Origin: Planctomycetota bacterium
GTDB lineage: Bacteria; Planctomycetota; Phycisphaerae; WQYP01
Reading direction: 5' to 3'
DNA length: 43,397 nt
Assembly (NCBI GenBank): GCA_021808105.1
Contig: JAKBCC010000017.1
Span: 1 to 43,397, forward strand
Part shown: positions 18,260-27,029 of the stretch, in pieces
Position numbering within the stretch: the first letter of the stretch is position 1
Layout: every line of letters begins with the position of its first letter
Notes under the pieces: model-generated
What the model was told of the DNA's origin: nothing
What the model saw: only the letters and a program-made list of their open reading frames with translations
Database searches by the model: none
Program-made: the position numbers and the translations under genes

Positions 18260-19078
18260 ATGGATCATAACAATCCTGACTTCCCATCCCAGGCCCCAGC
18301 CGCCGAAATAGCGCTGGCTGCGGATGATCTGCATTTTCAGTATGCTTCCAGCTCACCCGCTGTCGATGGTATGACCGTCCCCTTTTATACCGGTGAAATG
18401 ACCATGATTGTCGGCCCCAATGGTTCGGGAAAATCTACGCTGCTGCAACTGTTGTCCGGCCATCTGACACCATCCGCTGGAACCATCACCGCCGGGGGCC
18501 GGAACATCACACGCCTGAATCCCCTGAAGCGCGCCGCCCTGATATCTTATGTGCCCCAGGCACCGCAGGTAAGCTTTGCCTATCGCGTGCAGGACATCGT
18601 GGCCATGGGTTCCTGGGCACGGGACCGTGCTCCGGGCGAAAAAGTAGCCGGAGATAGGCCGGGCGCGGATCCTGTGGTTCAGGCTATGTGGGATCAGGAT
18701 ATTCACGCTCTTGCCCAACGCACGTACGACGAACTTTCCGCCGGGGAACGCCAGCGCGTGGCAATAGCCCGCGCCTTGGTTCAGGATTCCCCCATTATGC
18801 TTCTGGATGAACCCACGGCGGCCCTGGACATCTGGCATCAGCTCGAACTGCTTCACCACCTGAAATCGCTGGCTCGGTCCGCTCATAAAGCCATTATCTG
18901 GGTCACGCATGATTTAAACCACGCCCGCGCCCACGCCGACCGCGTCCTGATTATGCACGAAGCGAAATTAGCCGCCCACGGCCCAGCCCATCAGGTGCTG
19001 ACCCCCGAAATTCTCGAACCAATTTATCGCGTGCATGTCACCGTGCAGGACGGAAAACTGACGTTTTTGCGCTGCTAA
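18260..19078 (+). CDS. ABC importer ATP-binding protein, BtuD/FecE type
   Basis: About 272 residues. Walker A reads GPNGSGKST, the signature LSAGERQRVAIARAL, Walker B IMLLDEPTAALD, and the H-loop WVTHDLNHA. It powers the BtuC-like permease. Three starts are possible: 18224 (overlapping the permease stop by 10 bases), 18248 and 18260. I prefer 18260 because AGGATG stands about 10 bases upstream and the homologous part begins after it. The bases between Q-loop and signature carry an acidic, Gly/Pro-rich insertion (residues around 110-135) not usual in BtuD. Confidence 0.9.
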   Translation: MDHNNPDFPSQAPAAEIALAADDLHFQYASSSPAVDGMTVPFYTGEMTMIVGPNGSGKSTLLQLLSGHLTPSAGTITAGGRNITRLNPLKRAALISYVPQAPQVSFAYRVQDIVAMGSWARDRAPGEKVAGDRPGADPVVQAMWDQDIHALAQRTYDELSAGERQRVAIARALVQDSPIMLLDEPTAALDIWHQLELLHHLKSLARSAHKAIIWVTHDLNHARAHADRVLIMHEAKLAAHGPAHQVLTPEILEPIYRVHVTVQDGKLTFLRC

Positions 19079-19199
19079 TTGTCTTTTTCCCGGCTTTTCC
19101 TCAACTTGAGAAGTCATTCAAGCCGTTGTAGATAATATTGATGCGAGCCGAAGACGGACCTGTGCCCGATCATCGGTGCTCTGAGGTGTTGTTCTAAAA

Positions 19200-20558
19200 A
19201 TGGCTGTTATTGTCGATCAAAATCAGAAATTGCTCACCGCGTGCGGACCATGGGCTGGCGTATCTCAATCGCAATGGATCAAGGCCATAAGCGGCGCGTT
19301 GGATCTGGCGGAGGGTCTGCCGCCCGGCCATAGCCGCAGGGCCTGCTGGATTGCCATGCAAATTGCCGACCGCATGGCGATGGGAACCGCGGACCTGGCC
19401 GATGTGTACTACGCCGTGCTGCTGAAAGACATCGGCTGCACCAGCAATGCTGCACGGTTGTTTGAAATCTACGGCGCTGATGATTTACAACTCAAATCTG
19501 ATTTCCGCAGGGTCGATGCACAAGATGTCGTGCAACTTATTCGTTTTGTTGCCGGTCATGTCGCACCCTTCGCGCCGGTACGACGACGGTTGGCTCGGTT
19601 GATCTGGATTGTCCGCCATGGTAAAGCTTTGCAGCGAGAATTAATTGTTGATCGCTGTGAACGCGGCTCGGAACTTGTGCGGCGTATGGGGTTGCCCAAC
19701 GCCGTCGGACAGGCCATTACTTCGCTGGATGAGCATTGGAACGGTCGCGGCTACCCCAATCATCTCGCCGCGGCGCAGATCCCCCTATTAAGCCGCATTG
19801 CCTTGGCGGCACAGATCGCAGAAGTGTTTTACAGCTCTGGAGGACCCGCGCAGGCCACGCGGCAGGTGTGCAATCGGAGCGGTAAAACGCTGGATCCCAT
19901 TGTGGTGCGTACATTCCTTTCAATATCGGCGGCCCGGGGATTCTGGAGCAATCTGGCAAATCCCAATCTGCCGGAATTGCTCGATGAATTATTTCCGGCC
20001 GCGCACGATCACCTGATGACGAAAACCGAAGTCAACAATTTCATCGAAGTATTGGCGGATGTTGTGGACGCCAAAAGCCCGTCGTTGGATGGCCACTGCC
20101 GCCGAGTGGCCCAACTGGCCCAGGTTTTGGCCGAACACCTCAATGTGACCGGGCATAGCAGCCTTGAAATCTATCACGCCGCGCTGCTGCATGATATTGG
20201 CAAGCTTGGGGTCAGCAACGCCGTTTTGGACAAACCGCAGCCATGGAGTGCGTCGGATCGTGCGGCCTATCACCGCCACGTGGCATTATCCGCGGAAATT
20301 ATCGCGTCCTTCCCCGCGCTTGACGCCCTTGTGCCAATCGTAGCCCTGCACCATGAACGCCTTGATGGCACAGGCTTTCCTCGCCGGCCTGCAGCCGGCA
20401 CCATACCCCTTGGCTCCAGAATCATCGCGGTTGCCGATGCGTTTGATCATCTTCGCTGCCGTCATCCGCAGCCATCGGCTTCACAGATCGCCGCGCTACT
20501 GACCCAAGACGCCGGGCTGGATCAATCGGTAGTCTCGGCGCTGGCCAATGCGACATAA
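19200..20558 (+). CDS. Tandem HD-domain protein: degenerate HD plus HD-GYP-like phosphodiesterase
   Basis: A 452-residue protein of two HD-GYP-related units. The second (from about residue 275) keeps the metal ligands: GHCRRV, HDIGKLG, YHRHV, ALHHERLDG and VADAFD, with GTGFP in place of the GYP signature. It could hydrolyse cyclic di-GMP. The first unit (about 40-220) lacks them: LKDIGC replaces HD, SLDEHWNG replaces HHE, and AAQIAEVF replaces VADxFD, although it retains GRGYP. It is probably regulatory. No signal peptide, TM or receiver domain is seen, so it is cytoplasmic. It stands alone, 121 bases after the ABC importer; there is no good ribosome binding site. Confidence 0.85.
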   Translation: MAVIVDQNQKLLTACGPWAGVSQSQWIKAISGALDLAEGLPPGHSRRACWIAMQIADRMAMGTADLADVYYAVLLKDIGCTSNAARLFEIYGADDLQLKSDFRRVDAQDVVQLIRFVAGHVAPFAPVRRRLARLIWIVRHGKALQRELIVDRCERGSELVRRMGLPNAVGQAITSLDEHWNGRGYPNHLAAAQIPLLSRIALAAQIAEVFYSSGGPAQATRQVCNRSGKTLDPIVVRTFLSISAARGFWSNLANPNLPELLDELFPAAHDHLMTKTEVNNFIEVLADVVDAKSPSLDGHCRRVAQLAQVLAEHLNVTGHSSLEIYHAALLHDIGKLGVSNAVLDKPQPWSASDRAAYHRHVALSAEIIASFPALDALVPIVALHHERLDGTGFPRRPAAGTIPLGSRIIAVADAFDHLRCRHPQPSASQIAALLTQDAGLDQSVVSALANAT

Positions 20559-20682
20559 TCCACTGACCGAGATCAATTTTGTCATCGGCTATTGCCGGTA
20601 ACAGCGGCCCCCCTGCGTCTCACGTCATATTTAGCCGATACAATAGAGAGACAACAGGCCTGATATTGGCCGGAGGTTGGTT

Positions 20683-22074
20683 ATGGCTACATTAATTGCG
20701 GATCAACTGGCATCGGATCCACGCGTGCTTGAGGCCCGCGAACTGCTGGACTCGGCTCTGCGCGATCAAACGCGTAAACTTACCGGCATACAAGCCCCTG
20801 ATCCGGCCCGCGCCGTTGACTATGCCAAAATCATTGCAGATTTTTCCCACAACCGCGCCGGAGGACTTTATTTCCCCTATCTGGGCAGCGGCGTGGGGAA
20901 TGGGGCACTGGTGGAACTTGCCGACGGAAGCATCAAATATGATTTTATCAGCGGCATCGGCGTGCATTTTCTCGGTCACAGCCATCCGCTGCTGTTAAAC
21001 AGCGGCATTTCCGCCGCACTTTCCGATACGGTCATGCAGGGAAATCTCCAGCAGAACCGCGACTCGCCGCCGATTGTATTCCTGCTGCTGCAATTAGCCA
21101 AAAATGCCGGGTCGAGAATGGAACATTGTTTTCTTACCACCAGCGGAGCCATGGCCAATGAGAATGCGCTTAAGCTCATGTTTCAGCGCAAACCGGGCGC
21201 TGTACGCATGTTGGCCTTTGAGCACGGCTTTTGCGGGCGCACGCTGGCGTTGTCACAAATTACCGATAAACCCTTATATCGCGCTGGCCTGCCCAGCACG
21301 TTGCCAGTCGATTATATCCCCTTTTTTGACGCCTCCAATCCAACCGGCAGCACGGAAAAAGCTATGCTCGCGTTGCGCACACATTTGTGTCGATATCCGG
21401 GTCAACATTCCGCCATGTGCCTTGAGTTGATTTTAGGTGAGGGCGGATACTGGGTAGGGGACCATGATTTTTTCCTCCGGATATTAACTGAACTCAAAGC
21501 CCACAATATCGCCGTCTGGTTTGATGAAATCCAAACATTCGGGCGCACCAGCCGCCCGTTTGCCTTTGAACATTTTGATCTGGCCCAATGGGCGGATGTG
21601 GTCACCGTCGGAAAACTCACGCAGCTTTGCGCCACGCTGTTTACGCCGGAATTTAAGCCGCAGCCCGGCCTGTTAAGCCAAACCTTTACGGCCTCCGCCT
21701 CCGCCATTGCTGCGGCTCAGGTCATCCTGAAAATGTTGCTTGAAGGTGATCTCTTCGGCCCCGGCGGACGCAACATGCACGTGCACCGTATCATGACGCA
21801 ACGTTTCGAGACCACCGCCGCGCGCCGTCCGCAACTGCTGCGCGGGCCGTATGGCCTTGGCGGCATGATCGCCTTTACGCCGCTGGACGGCTCGGAAGCC
21901 AAGGTGAAAGTCGTGCTCAAAGCCCTGTTTGATGCAGGCGTCATCGCCTTTTATGCCGGTAGTAACCCGGCGCGCATCCGCATGTTACCGCCGACATCCG
22001 TGGTTACCCAACAGGATATTGACACCGTCTGCGATATTGTGGAATCAACGCTTGTGGCCTGTGCGGACATCTGA
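20683..22074 (+). CDS. Class III PLP aminotransferase, probable succinylornithine transaminase role
   Basis: A 463-residue fold-type I PLP enzyme. The PLP pocket motifs are FLTTSGAMANENALKLM (glycine-rich phosphate region), WFDEIQTFGRT (Asp binding the pyridine N) and VVTVGKLTQL with the Schiff-base lysine at about residue 311. It is longer than canonical AstC/ArgD (about 400), with an extra N-terminal stretch. The next two genes are astA and astD, in the order astC-astA-astD known from enterobacteria. It therefore probably transaminates N2-succinylornithine, but this is inferred from context. GGAGG stands 6 bases before ATG 20683. Confidence 0.85.
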   Translation: MATLIADQLASDPRVLEARELLDSALRDQTRKLTGIQAPDPARAVDYAKIIADFSHNRAGGLYFPYLGSGVGNGALVELADGSIKYDFISGIGVHFLGHSHPLLLNSGISAALSDTVMQGNLQQNRDSPPIVFLLLQLAKNAGSRMEHCFLTTSGAMANENALKLMFQRKPGAVRMLAFEHGFCGRTLALSQITDKPLYRAGLPSTLPVDYIPFFDASNPTGSTEKAMLALRTHLCRYPGQHSAMCLELILGEGGYWVGDHDFFLRILTELKAHNIAVWFDEIQTFGRTSRPFAFEHFDLAQWADVVTVGKLTQLCATLFTPEFKPQPGLLSQTFTASASAIAAAQVILKMLLEGDLFGPGGRNMHVHRIMTQRFETTAARRPQLLRGPYGLGGMIAFTPLDGSEAKVKVVLKALFDAGVIAFYAGSNPARIRMLPPTSVVTQQDIDTVCDIVESTLVACADI

Positions 22075-22086
22075 TGGAGAATGCTT

Positions 22087-23115
22087 ATGGTTTTTATCCG
22101 CCCCATTTGTGCCGCTGATCTGGATAGCCTTTTTGATTTGGCGGGCCAGAGCGGTTATGGCATGACCACGCTGCCGCCCGACCGTGCCGTGCTGCAGCGC
22201 CGCATTGAGGAAAGCGAACTGGCCTTCAGCCTGAAGATGGAAAAACCCCGCGGCGAAACCTATCTGTTTGTGCTGGAAGATGCGGCCACCGCCAAAGCGG
22301 TGGGGGTGTGCGGCATTGTTTCCAAGGTTGGCGGTTTTGATCCGTTTTACAGTTATCGTATCCGGGATCAACGCCATCACAGCACCATGCTCAAGGTGGA
22401 CAAAATTGTCCCTATTCTGGAATTAACAGTCAGTTATGACGGCCCCGCAATTGTCGGCAGCCTTTTTCTCCTGCCGCAGTTTCGGAAAAATGGCAATGGC
22501 CGCTTGTTATCCCTGGCGCGTTTTCTTTTCATGGCCCAGTTTCCGGCACGCTTCGATCCGCATGTCATTGCGGAAATGCGTGGAATCATTGACGCTCAGG
22601 GTCGCTCCGCGTTTTGGGATGCCGTGGGTCGACACTTTTTTGGGGTAGATTTTCCCCAGGCGGATTACCTGACCATGGCGGATAAGGAATTTATCGCTAA
22701 TTTAATGCCCAAACACCCCTTATATATTCCGCTCCTGCCGCCCGATGCTCAGGCCGTCATTGGCAAGGTGCATCCGGATACGCAGCCGGCGTTGAAAATT
22801 CTCACCGATGAGGGCTTCACCTTTGAAAAACTTGTAGATATTTTTGAAGCCGGTGCGGTTTATGGGTGCGACCTAAAAACCATTCGGTCCGTGCGCGAAA
22901 GCCGGGAGGCGGTCTATCGCGGATCAGCATCCTTGTCGCAAGCCCCGGAAGATTATCTGGTATCCAATGGCCGCATGGCATTTCGAGCCTGCAAAGCGGC
23001 GATTCAGCGCGTGGATGACCAAGCTATCAACTTGGATCTCGAGGTGGCAAAACAATTGGATCTTGCCCCCGGCGACCCGGTGCGCTATGTCTCCATGCGG
23101 GCAGGTGGGAAATGA
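22087..23115 (+). CDS. astA: Arginine (or ornithine) N-succinyltransferase
   Basis: Transfers succinyl from succinyl-CoA to arginine or ornithine in the AST pathway of arginine catabolism. The 342-residue protein is of normal length (about 344) and starts with the GNAT-like FIRPICAADLDSLFDLA. Other AstA stretches are GVCGIVSKVGGFDPFYSYRI, GSLFLLPQFRKNGNGRLLS, and AEMRGIIDAQGRSAFWDAVG followed by RHFFGVDF. An ATG at 22081 is too close to the GGAG at 22076-22079, and ATG 22087 has proper spacing. It begins 12 bases after the aminotransferase stop. The frame ends overlapping astD by 4 bases. Confidence 0.95.
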   Translation: MVFIRPICAADLDSLFDLAGQSGYGMTTLPPDRAVLQRRIEESELAFSLKMEKPRGETYLFVLEDAATAKAVGVCGIVSKVGGFDPFYSYRIRDQRHHSTMLKVDKIVPILELTVSYDGPAIVGSLFLLPQFRKNGNGRLLSLARFLFMAQFPARFDPHVIAEMRGIIDAQGRSAFWDAVGRHFFGVDFPQADYLTMADKEFIANLMPKHPLYIPLLPPDAQAVIGKVHPDTQPALKILTDEGFTFEKLVDIFEAGAVYGCDLKTIRSVRESREAVYRGSASLSQAPEDYLVSNGRMAFRACKAAIQRVDDQAINLDLEVAKQLDLAPGDPVRYVSMRAGGK

Positions 23116-24578
23116 ATACAAGCGTTCATCTGGGCACCTTACTGATCGGCTCGCACACGCCCCCCGGCGATGGCGCAGCGATGGTGTCGCACTGTCCCTG
23201 GGATAACACGCTGCTGTGGCAAGGCGCAGCAGCTTCGGCTGAACAAGTGAATCAGGCGGTCGCGGCAGCCCGTGCGGCACTGCCGCAATGGCTTGGTGCC
23301 GATAGAGCAAAATGTGCCGCAGCTTATGTAACACTGTTGAAAAACCAGGCACAAAACTTCGCCCGCATCATGGCACTGGAAACTTCCCGCCCGTTATGGG
23401 AAACCCGCACCGAAGTTGCCGCCATGGTCGCCAAGCTTGACCACAGCCTTGCCGCCCAAGCCGCGCGGCGGGCTGAAACGCGCCTCACCACCGCCGAAGG
23501 CGTGGCGATCACGCACTTCAAACCCCACGGCGTGGCCGCGGTTTTCGGACCGTTTAATATGCCCGGCCACTTGCCCAATGGCCATATTATTCCCGCACTG
23601 CTGGCGGGTAATACCGTCGTCTTCAAACCCAGTGAGAAAACACCATATTCCGGCGAATTCATGTGTCAGCTTTGGCAGCAAGCCGGATTACCGCCCGGCG
23701 TGCTTAACCTGGTGCAAGGCCCGGCGTCCGTCGGGGAGGCCCTGGCCCAGAACGCTGATCTGGATGCCGTTTTCTTCACCGGTTCTGTAACCGCCGGCCT
23801 GGCCCTGCAACGCCTGCAAATGCAATATCCGCACCGCATGTTGGCACTGGAAATGGGTGGTAACAACCCGCTGGTGATTTTCAACTGCGGTAATTATTGC
23901 GCTGCCGCTTATACCGCCCTTGCCTCCGCTTTTCTCACCACCGGCCAGCGCTGCACCTGCGCCCGACGCTTAATTGTAGGCCCATCTGATCAGGCCGTTG
24001 TCCCACAGCTTGTCGCCATGATTCAGTCTATGCGCATCGCCGGCCCGTTGGATACGCCGGAACCATTTATGGGATCACTCATTTCAGTGCAGGCCGCCGG
24101 CGCGGTGCTGGCATCGCAAGACCATCTGTTGTCACTGGGCGGAAAAATTGTTTTGCAGGCCTCCCGCATCGCCGGCCACGACGCCGCGCTCACTCCCGGC
24201 ATTATTGATGTGACGGATGTCACCAATCCCCCTGATACAGAAATCTTCGGTCCCTTGTTGCAGCTGATTCGTGTGCCGGATTTTGATTCCGCGATTCACG
24301 TAGCTAATAAAACCCGCTTCGGCCTCTCCGCCGCACTATTAAGTGATCACCGGGAATTATTTCAACTGTTTTATCAACACGTACGCGCCGGCGTCATTAA
24401 CTGGAATCGCCCCACCAACGGAGCCAGCAGTGCCCTGCCCTTCGGCGGCGTTGGCTTAAGCGGCAACCACCGTCCCAGCGGTGCCTGGGCAACAGATTAT
24501 TGTTCCTACCCCATCGCCTCCATGGAAACCGAAAAACTCACCGCACCGGAAAAGGCCGCCCCCGGCATCACCCTGTAG
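23112..24578 (+). CDS. astD: N-succinylglutamate 5-semialdehyde dehydrogenase
   Basis: Oxidises succinylglutamate semialdehyde to succinylglutamate with NAD+. The 488-residue aldehyde dehydrogenase has the catalytic glutamate in LEMGGNNPLVIF, the catalytic cysteine in TTGQRCTCARRL (about residue 280), a motif specific for AstD, and NAD-binding FTGSVTAGLAL. ATG overlaps the astA stop (ATGA), so the genes are translationally coupled. The genes for AstB (succinylarginine dihydrolase) and AstE (desuccinylase) are not in the window. The next gene is convergent, 77 bases away. Confidence 0.95.
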   Translation: MNTSVHLGTLLIGSHTPPGDGAAMVSHCPWDNTLLWQGAAASAEQVNQAVAAARAALPQWLGADRAKCAAAYVTLLKNQAQNFARIMALETSRPLWETRTEVAAMVAKLDHSLAAQAARRAETRLTTAEGVAITHFKPHGVAAVFGPFNMPGHLPNGHIIPALLAGNTVVFKPSEKTPYSGEFMCQLWQQAGLPPGVLNLVQGPASVGEALAQNADLDAVFFTGSVTAGLALQRLQMQYPHRMLALEMGGNNPLVIFNCGNYCAAAYTALASAFLTTGQRCTCARRLIVGPSDQAVVPQLVAMIQSMRIAGPLDTPEPFMGSLISVQAAGAVLASQDHLLSLGGKIVLQASRIAGHDAALTPGIIDVTDVTNPPDTEIFGPLLQLIRVPDFDSAIHVANKTRFGLSAALLSDHRELFQLFYQHVRAGVINWNRPTNGASSALPFGGVGLSGNHRPSGAWATDYCSYPIASMETEKLTAPEKAAPGITL

Positions 24579-24655
24579 CTCAATGCGGCAGCGTTGAGTT
24601 CCTCGCGAAATCCAGTTTGATAACACGCCGCACTTCACCCCGTCGCGAATAACGA

Positions 24656-25684
24656 TTAACCCGCCAGCCACGCCGCCAGCAGGTCGCGTGCCGCGTGCAG
24701 GTCATCCCGGTGGACCATCTCTGTAACCGTATGAATGTATCGTGTGGGAATGCTCAACGTAATGGTGCGATACCCCGTGCGGCTGCGCTGCATGGCTCCG
24801 GCATCTGTTCCGCCCAGCGGCAGTAATTCCAACTGGTAAGGGATTTTCTCTTTCTTGGCGGTTTGAACAAAGCTGTCTACCAGTGGACGATCACTGATGG
24901 ATGCTCCATCCATAATTTTAATGCCCACGCCCTTGCCCGCGTGCGTAACGGTTTGATCATCGGGAATCCCCGGTGTATCACAGGCCAGCGTGGTGTCCAG
25001 AGCAATGGCAATATCCGGTTCCAGGCCAAACGTAGCGGGGCCGGCTCCGCGCAGGCCCACTTCCTCCTGAACAGTAAAGACCACGTAAATGTCGTAGCTC
25101 GATTTTTTCAAGCGCTGAATCGCCCGCACCGCCGTCCACACCGCCGCCCGATTGTCCATCGCCTGCCCGCAGACAAAATCACCAATCTGCGTAAAGTCCC
25201 GCACCAGTGTGACCGGGTCACCCACTTGTACCAGTTCTTTTACCTTCTTGGCCGGCAGGCCCACATCCACCATGAAATCACTGACCAGAAATTGCTTCTT
25301 GCGATCTTCCTCCGACGCGATATGAATCGGTTTGCCCGCCGGGTTCATGACGCCGGGCAGATTTTTGCGACCCTGCACCAGCACGCGGTTGGCGGATAAA
25401 TTACGCGTATCAAATCCGCCGGCGTTATGCACGCGGATAAAACCCTTGTCATCCACAAATCGGACATAAAACCCGATCTGATCCATGTGCGCCGCGATCA
25501 TCACCTTTTGCGCCGGTTGGCCGCCGGAAGTTTTTGACGCTTTCTTCAGGCAGATTAAACTGCCCAGCTTGTCCACCCGCACGTCATCAAAGAGTCCGTG
25601 AATTTCCTGTTTTATGACCTCTCGAACCAGTTCCTCCCGGCCGGGAACGCCCGGCGTTTCACTAAGCAATTTCAGAAATTCCAT
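24656..25684 (-). CDS. M42-family metallo-aminopeptidase (FrvX/TET type)
   Basis: A cytoplasmic, probably dodecameric dinuclear metal aminopeptidase of 342 residues. Metal and catalytic residues of the M42 family can be placed: His66 and Asp68 in AAHMDQIG, Asp177 in AMDNRAA, catalytic Glu207 and ligand Glu208 in VQEEVGLRG, Asp230 in ALDTT, His318 in RYIHTVTE. The ATG at 25684 is preceded by GGAG at 8 bases; upstream codons to 25750 are unlikely to be used. Its direction is opposite to astD, so a direct role in the arginine pathway is not implied. Confidence 0.94.
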   Translation of the reverse strand: MEFLKLLSETPGVPGREELVREVIKQEIHGLFDDVRVDKLGSLICLKKASKTSGGQPAQKVMIAAHMDQIGFYVRFVDDKGFIRVHNAGGFDTRNLSANRVLVQGRKNLPGVMNPAGKPIHIASEEDRKKQFLVSDFMVDVGLPAKKVKELVQVGDPVTLVRDFTQIGDFVCGQAMDNRAAVWTAVRAIQRLKKSSYDIYVVFTVQEEVGLRGAGPATFGLEPDIAIALDTTLACDTPGIPDDQTVTHAGKGVGIKIMDGASISDRPLVDSFVQTAKKEKIPYQLELLPLGGTDAGAMQRSRTGYRTITLSIPTRYIHTVTEMVHRDDLHAARDLLAAWLAG

Positions 25685-25886
25685 CGAAATATCTCCATAT
25701 AAACGCCTTCCGGCACATGCTGCCACACTGGTTACCCTTTGAATTATCAACTATATCCCCCGCTTGGCAAGGTAACGTCGAAATACCGCGAAATGCCATT
25801 TCCTCTGGATGCTTCCGCATTGAAAAAGACAGTGGTACAATAAAACTCAGCCGCGAATCCGGTATCGCGGCCTTACAGGACTGCAA

Positions 25887-27029
25887 ATGATTAAGCGATT
25901 CACAGTCAGAAATTTCCGAAGCCTTCTGGATGTCACTGTTGACTTGGCGGATATTACAGTTCTGGCCGGGCGAAGCGGAACGGGCAAGACGAATTTTGTT
26001 GACGCGCTCACGCTTTTAAGCACGATAATTGTCCATGGAAGCCACCCAACGAATCTATCCCAGCCACTGACGCGGTTTGGCGGGTCGGACGCATTCCGTC
26101 CGGCCAATGTGAAAAGCGGTGAATTCAGCGTGGAATTCTCCGTATTATTTGCGATTCCCGGTTATTCTGATGATTTCGACTACAAACTCACTGCCCGGTT
26201 TCCCAATTTCTTTGTGCAGGAGGAAAGTCTTTCCCACGCGGGCAAAACAGTATTTCACCAAAAGGCCGGCAAATGGGTACAGGAACCAAAGCTCAAGGGC
26301 GTGGGTGCCTTGGGAACGGTGATGTTGGGCTGGCTGACGGGGTTGCCTGAAGCGAACGTGGCTTACATCAGCTTGGCGAAGAGTATCAGCAGTTACAATT
26401 TCCCCGGAACGGTGCTGGCCTCCTCAGGAAGCCCGACTCCAACCGGTCCCGAGCCGCTTCATTTCGACGGGGGTAATGCCGTACAAGTCATTGACGGAAT
26501 CATCAACAGCATCCAGACCTTACCAACTTGGCAGGATATTGAGTCTGCGCTGAAGGTCCTATCGGCTTCCCTGATAGCAATTACCGTTACGCCATTTTCC
26601 AACAGCCGGATTGGGGCATCTTACCAGATCGGTGAAGAGTTAATCTCCATTAGTCTGCCCCGACAGTCCGAAGGCTTCCGCCGATTTCTTGCGCATCTGC
26701 TTGCCATTTATCAGAATCCTACGCCGCAGGTGATCCTATTTGAGGAGCCGGAAAAGGGGATATTTCCAGGTGCTCTGTCCCTGCTGGCGGATCATATTAA
26801 ATCCGCCAGTTCGAAGCTCGGTACGCAATTCATATTGACCACGCACAGTCCGCAACTTCTTGATGCCTTTCCGGGCGAGGCAATCCGCTGGGTGAAATTC
26901 TCCCCCCATGGAACCCAGATTGCTCCGCTGGCCCCGGATGACCTGCTTGCCCTGCATGAAGGATTGATGACGCCCGGCGAGTTCCTGACGGTGACCGATC
27001 CAAGCCAGCCGGAGCCCATAAAAGGATGA
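25887..27029 (+). CDS. AAA ATPase of the OLD/RecF-like (AAA_21) type
   Basis: A 380-residue ABC-class ATPase. It begins MIKRFTVRNFRSLLDVTVDL, the FxxFR opening of OLD/RecF-type proteins. Walker A is GRSGTGKT (28-35), Walker B VILFEEPEKG (about 282-291) and the H-motif TTHSPQLLDAF (about 317-327). No nuclease or DNA-binding domain is fused. The stop overlaps the start of a DUF4276 gene by 4 bases (ATGA), and AGGA precedes the ATG at 6 bases. Similar pairs of an ATPase and a TOPRIM-like protein occur in phage-defence settings (OLD, PARIS). The role in defence is inferred, not shown. Confidence 0.9.
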   Translation: MIKRFTVRNFRSLLDVTVDLADITVLAGRSGTGKTNFVDALTLLSTIIVHGSHPTNLSQPLTRFGGSDAFRPANVKSGEFSVEFSVLFAIPGYSDDFDYKLTARFPNFFVQEESLSHAGKTVFHQKAGKWVQEPKLKGVGALGTVMLGWLTGLPEANVAYISLAKSISSYNFPGTVLASSGSPTPTGPEPLHFDGGNAVQVIDGIINSIQTLPTWQDIESALKVLSASLIAITVTPFSNSRIGASYQIGEELISISLPRQSEGFRRFLAHLLAIYQNPTPQVILFEEPEKGIFPGALSLLADHIKSASSKLGTQFILTTHSPQLLDAFPGEAIRWVKFSPHGTQIAPLAPDDLLALHEGLMTPGEFLTVTDPSQPEPIKG

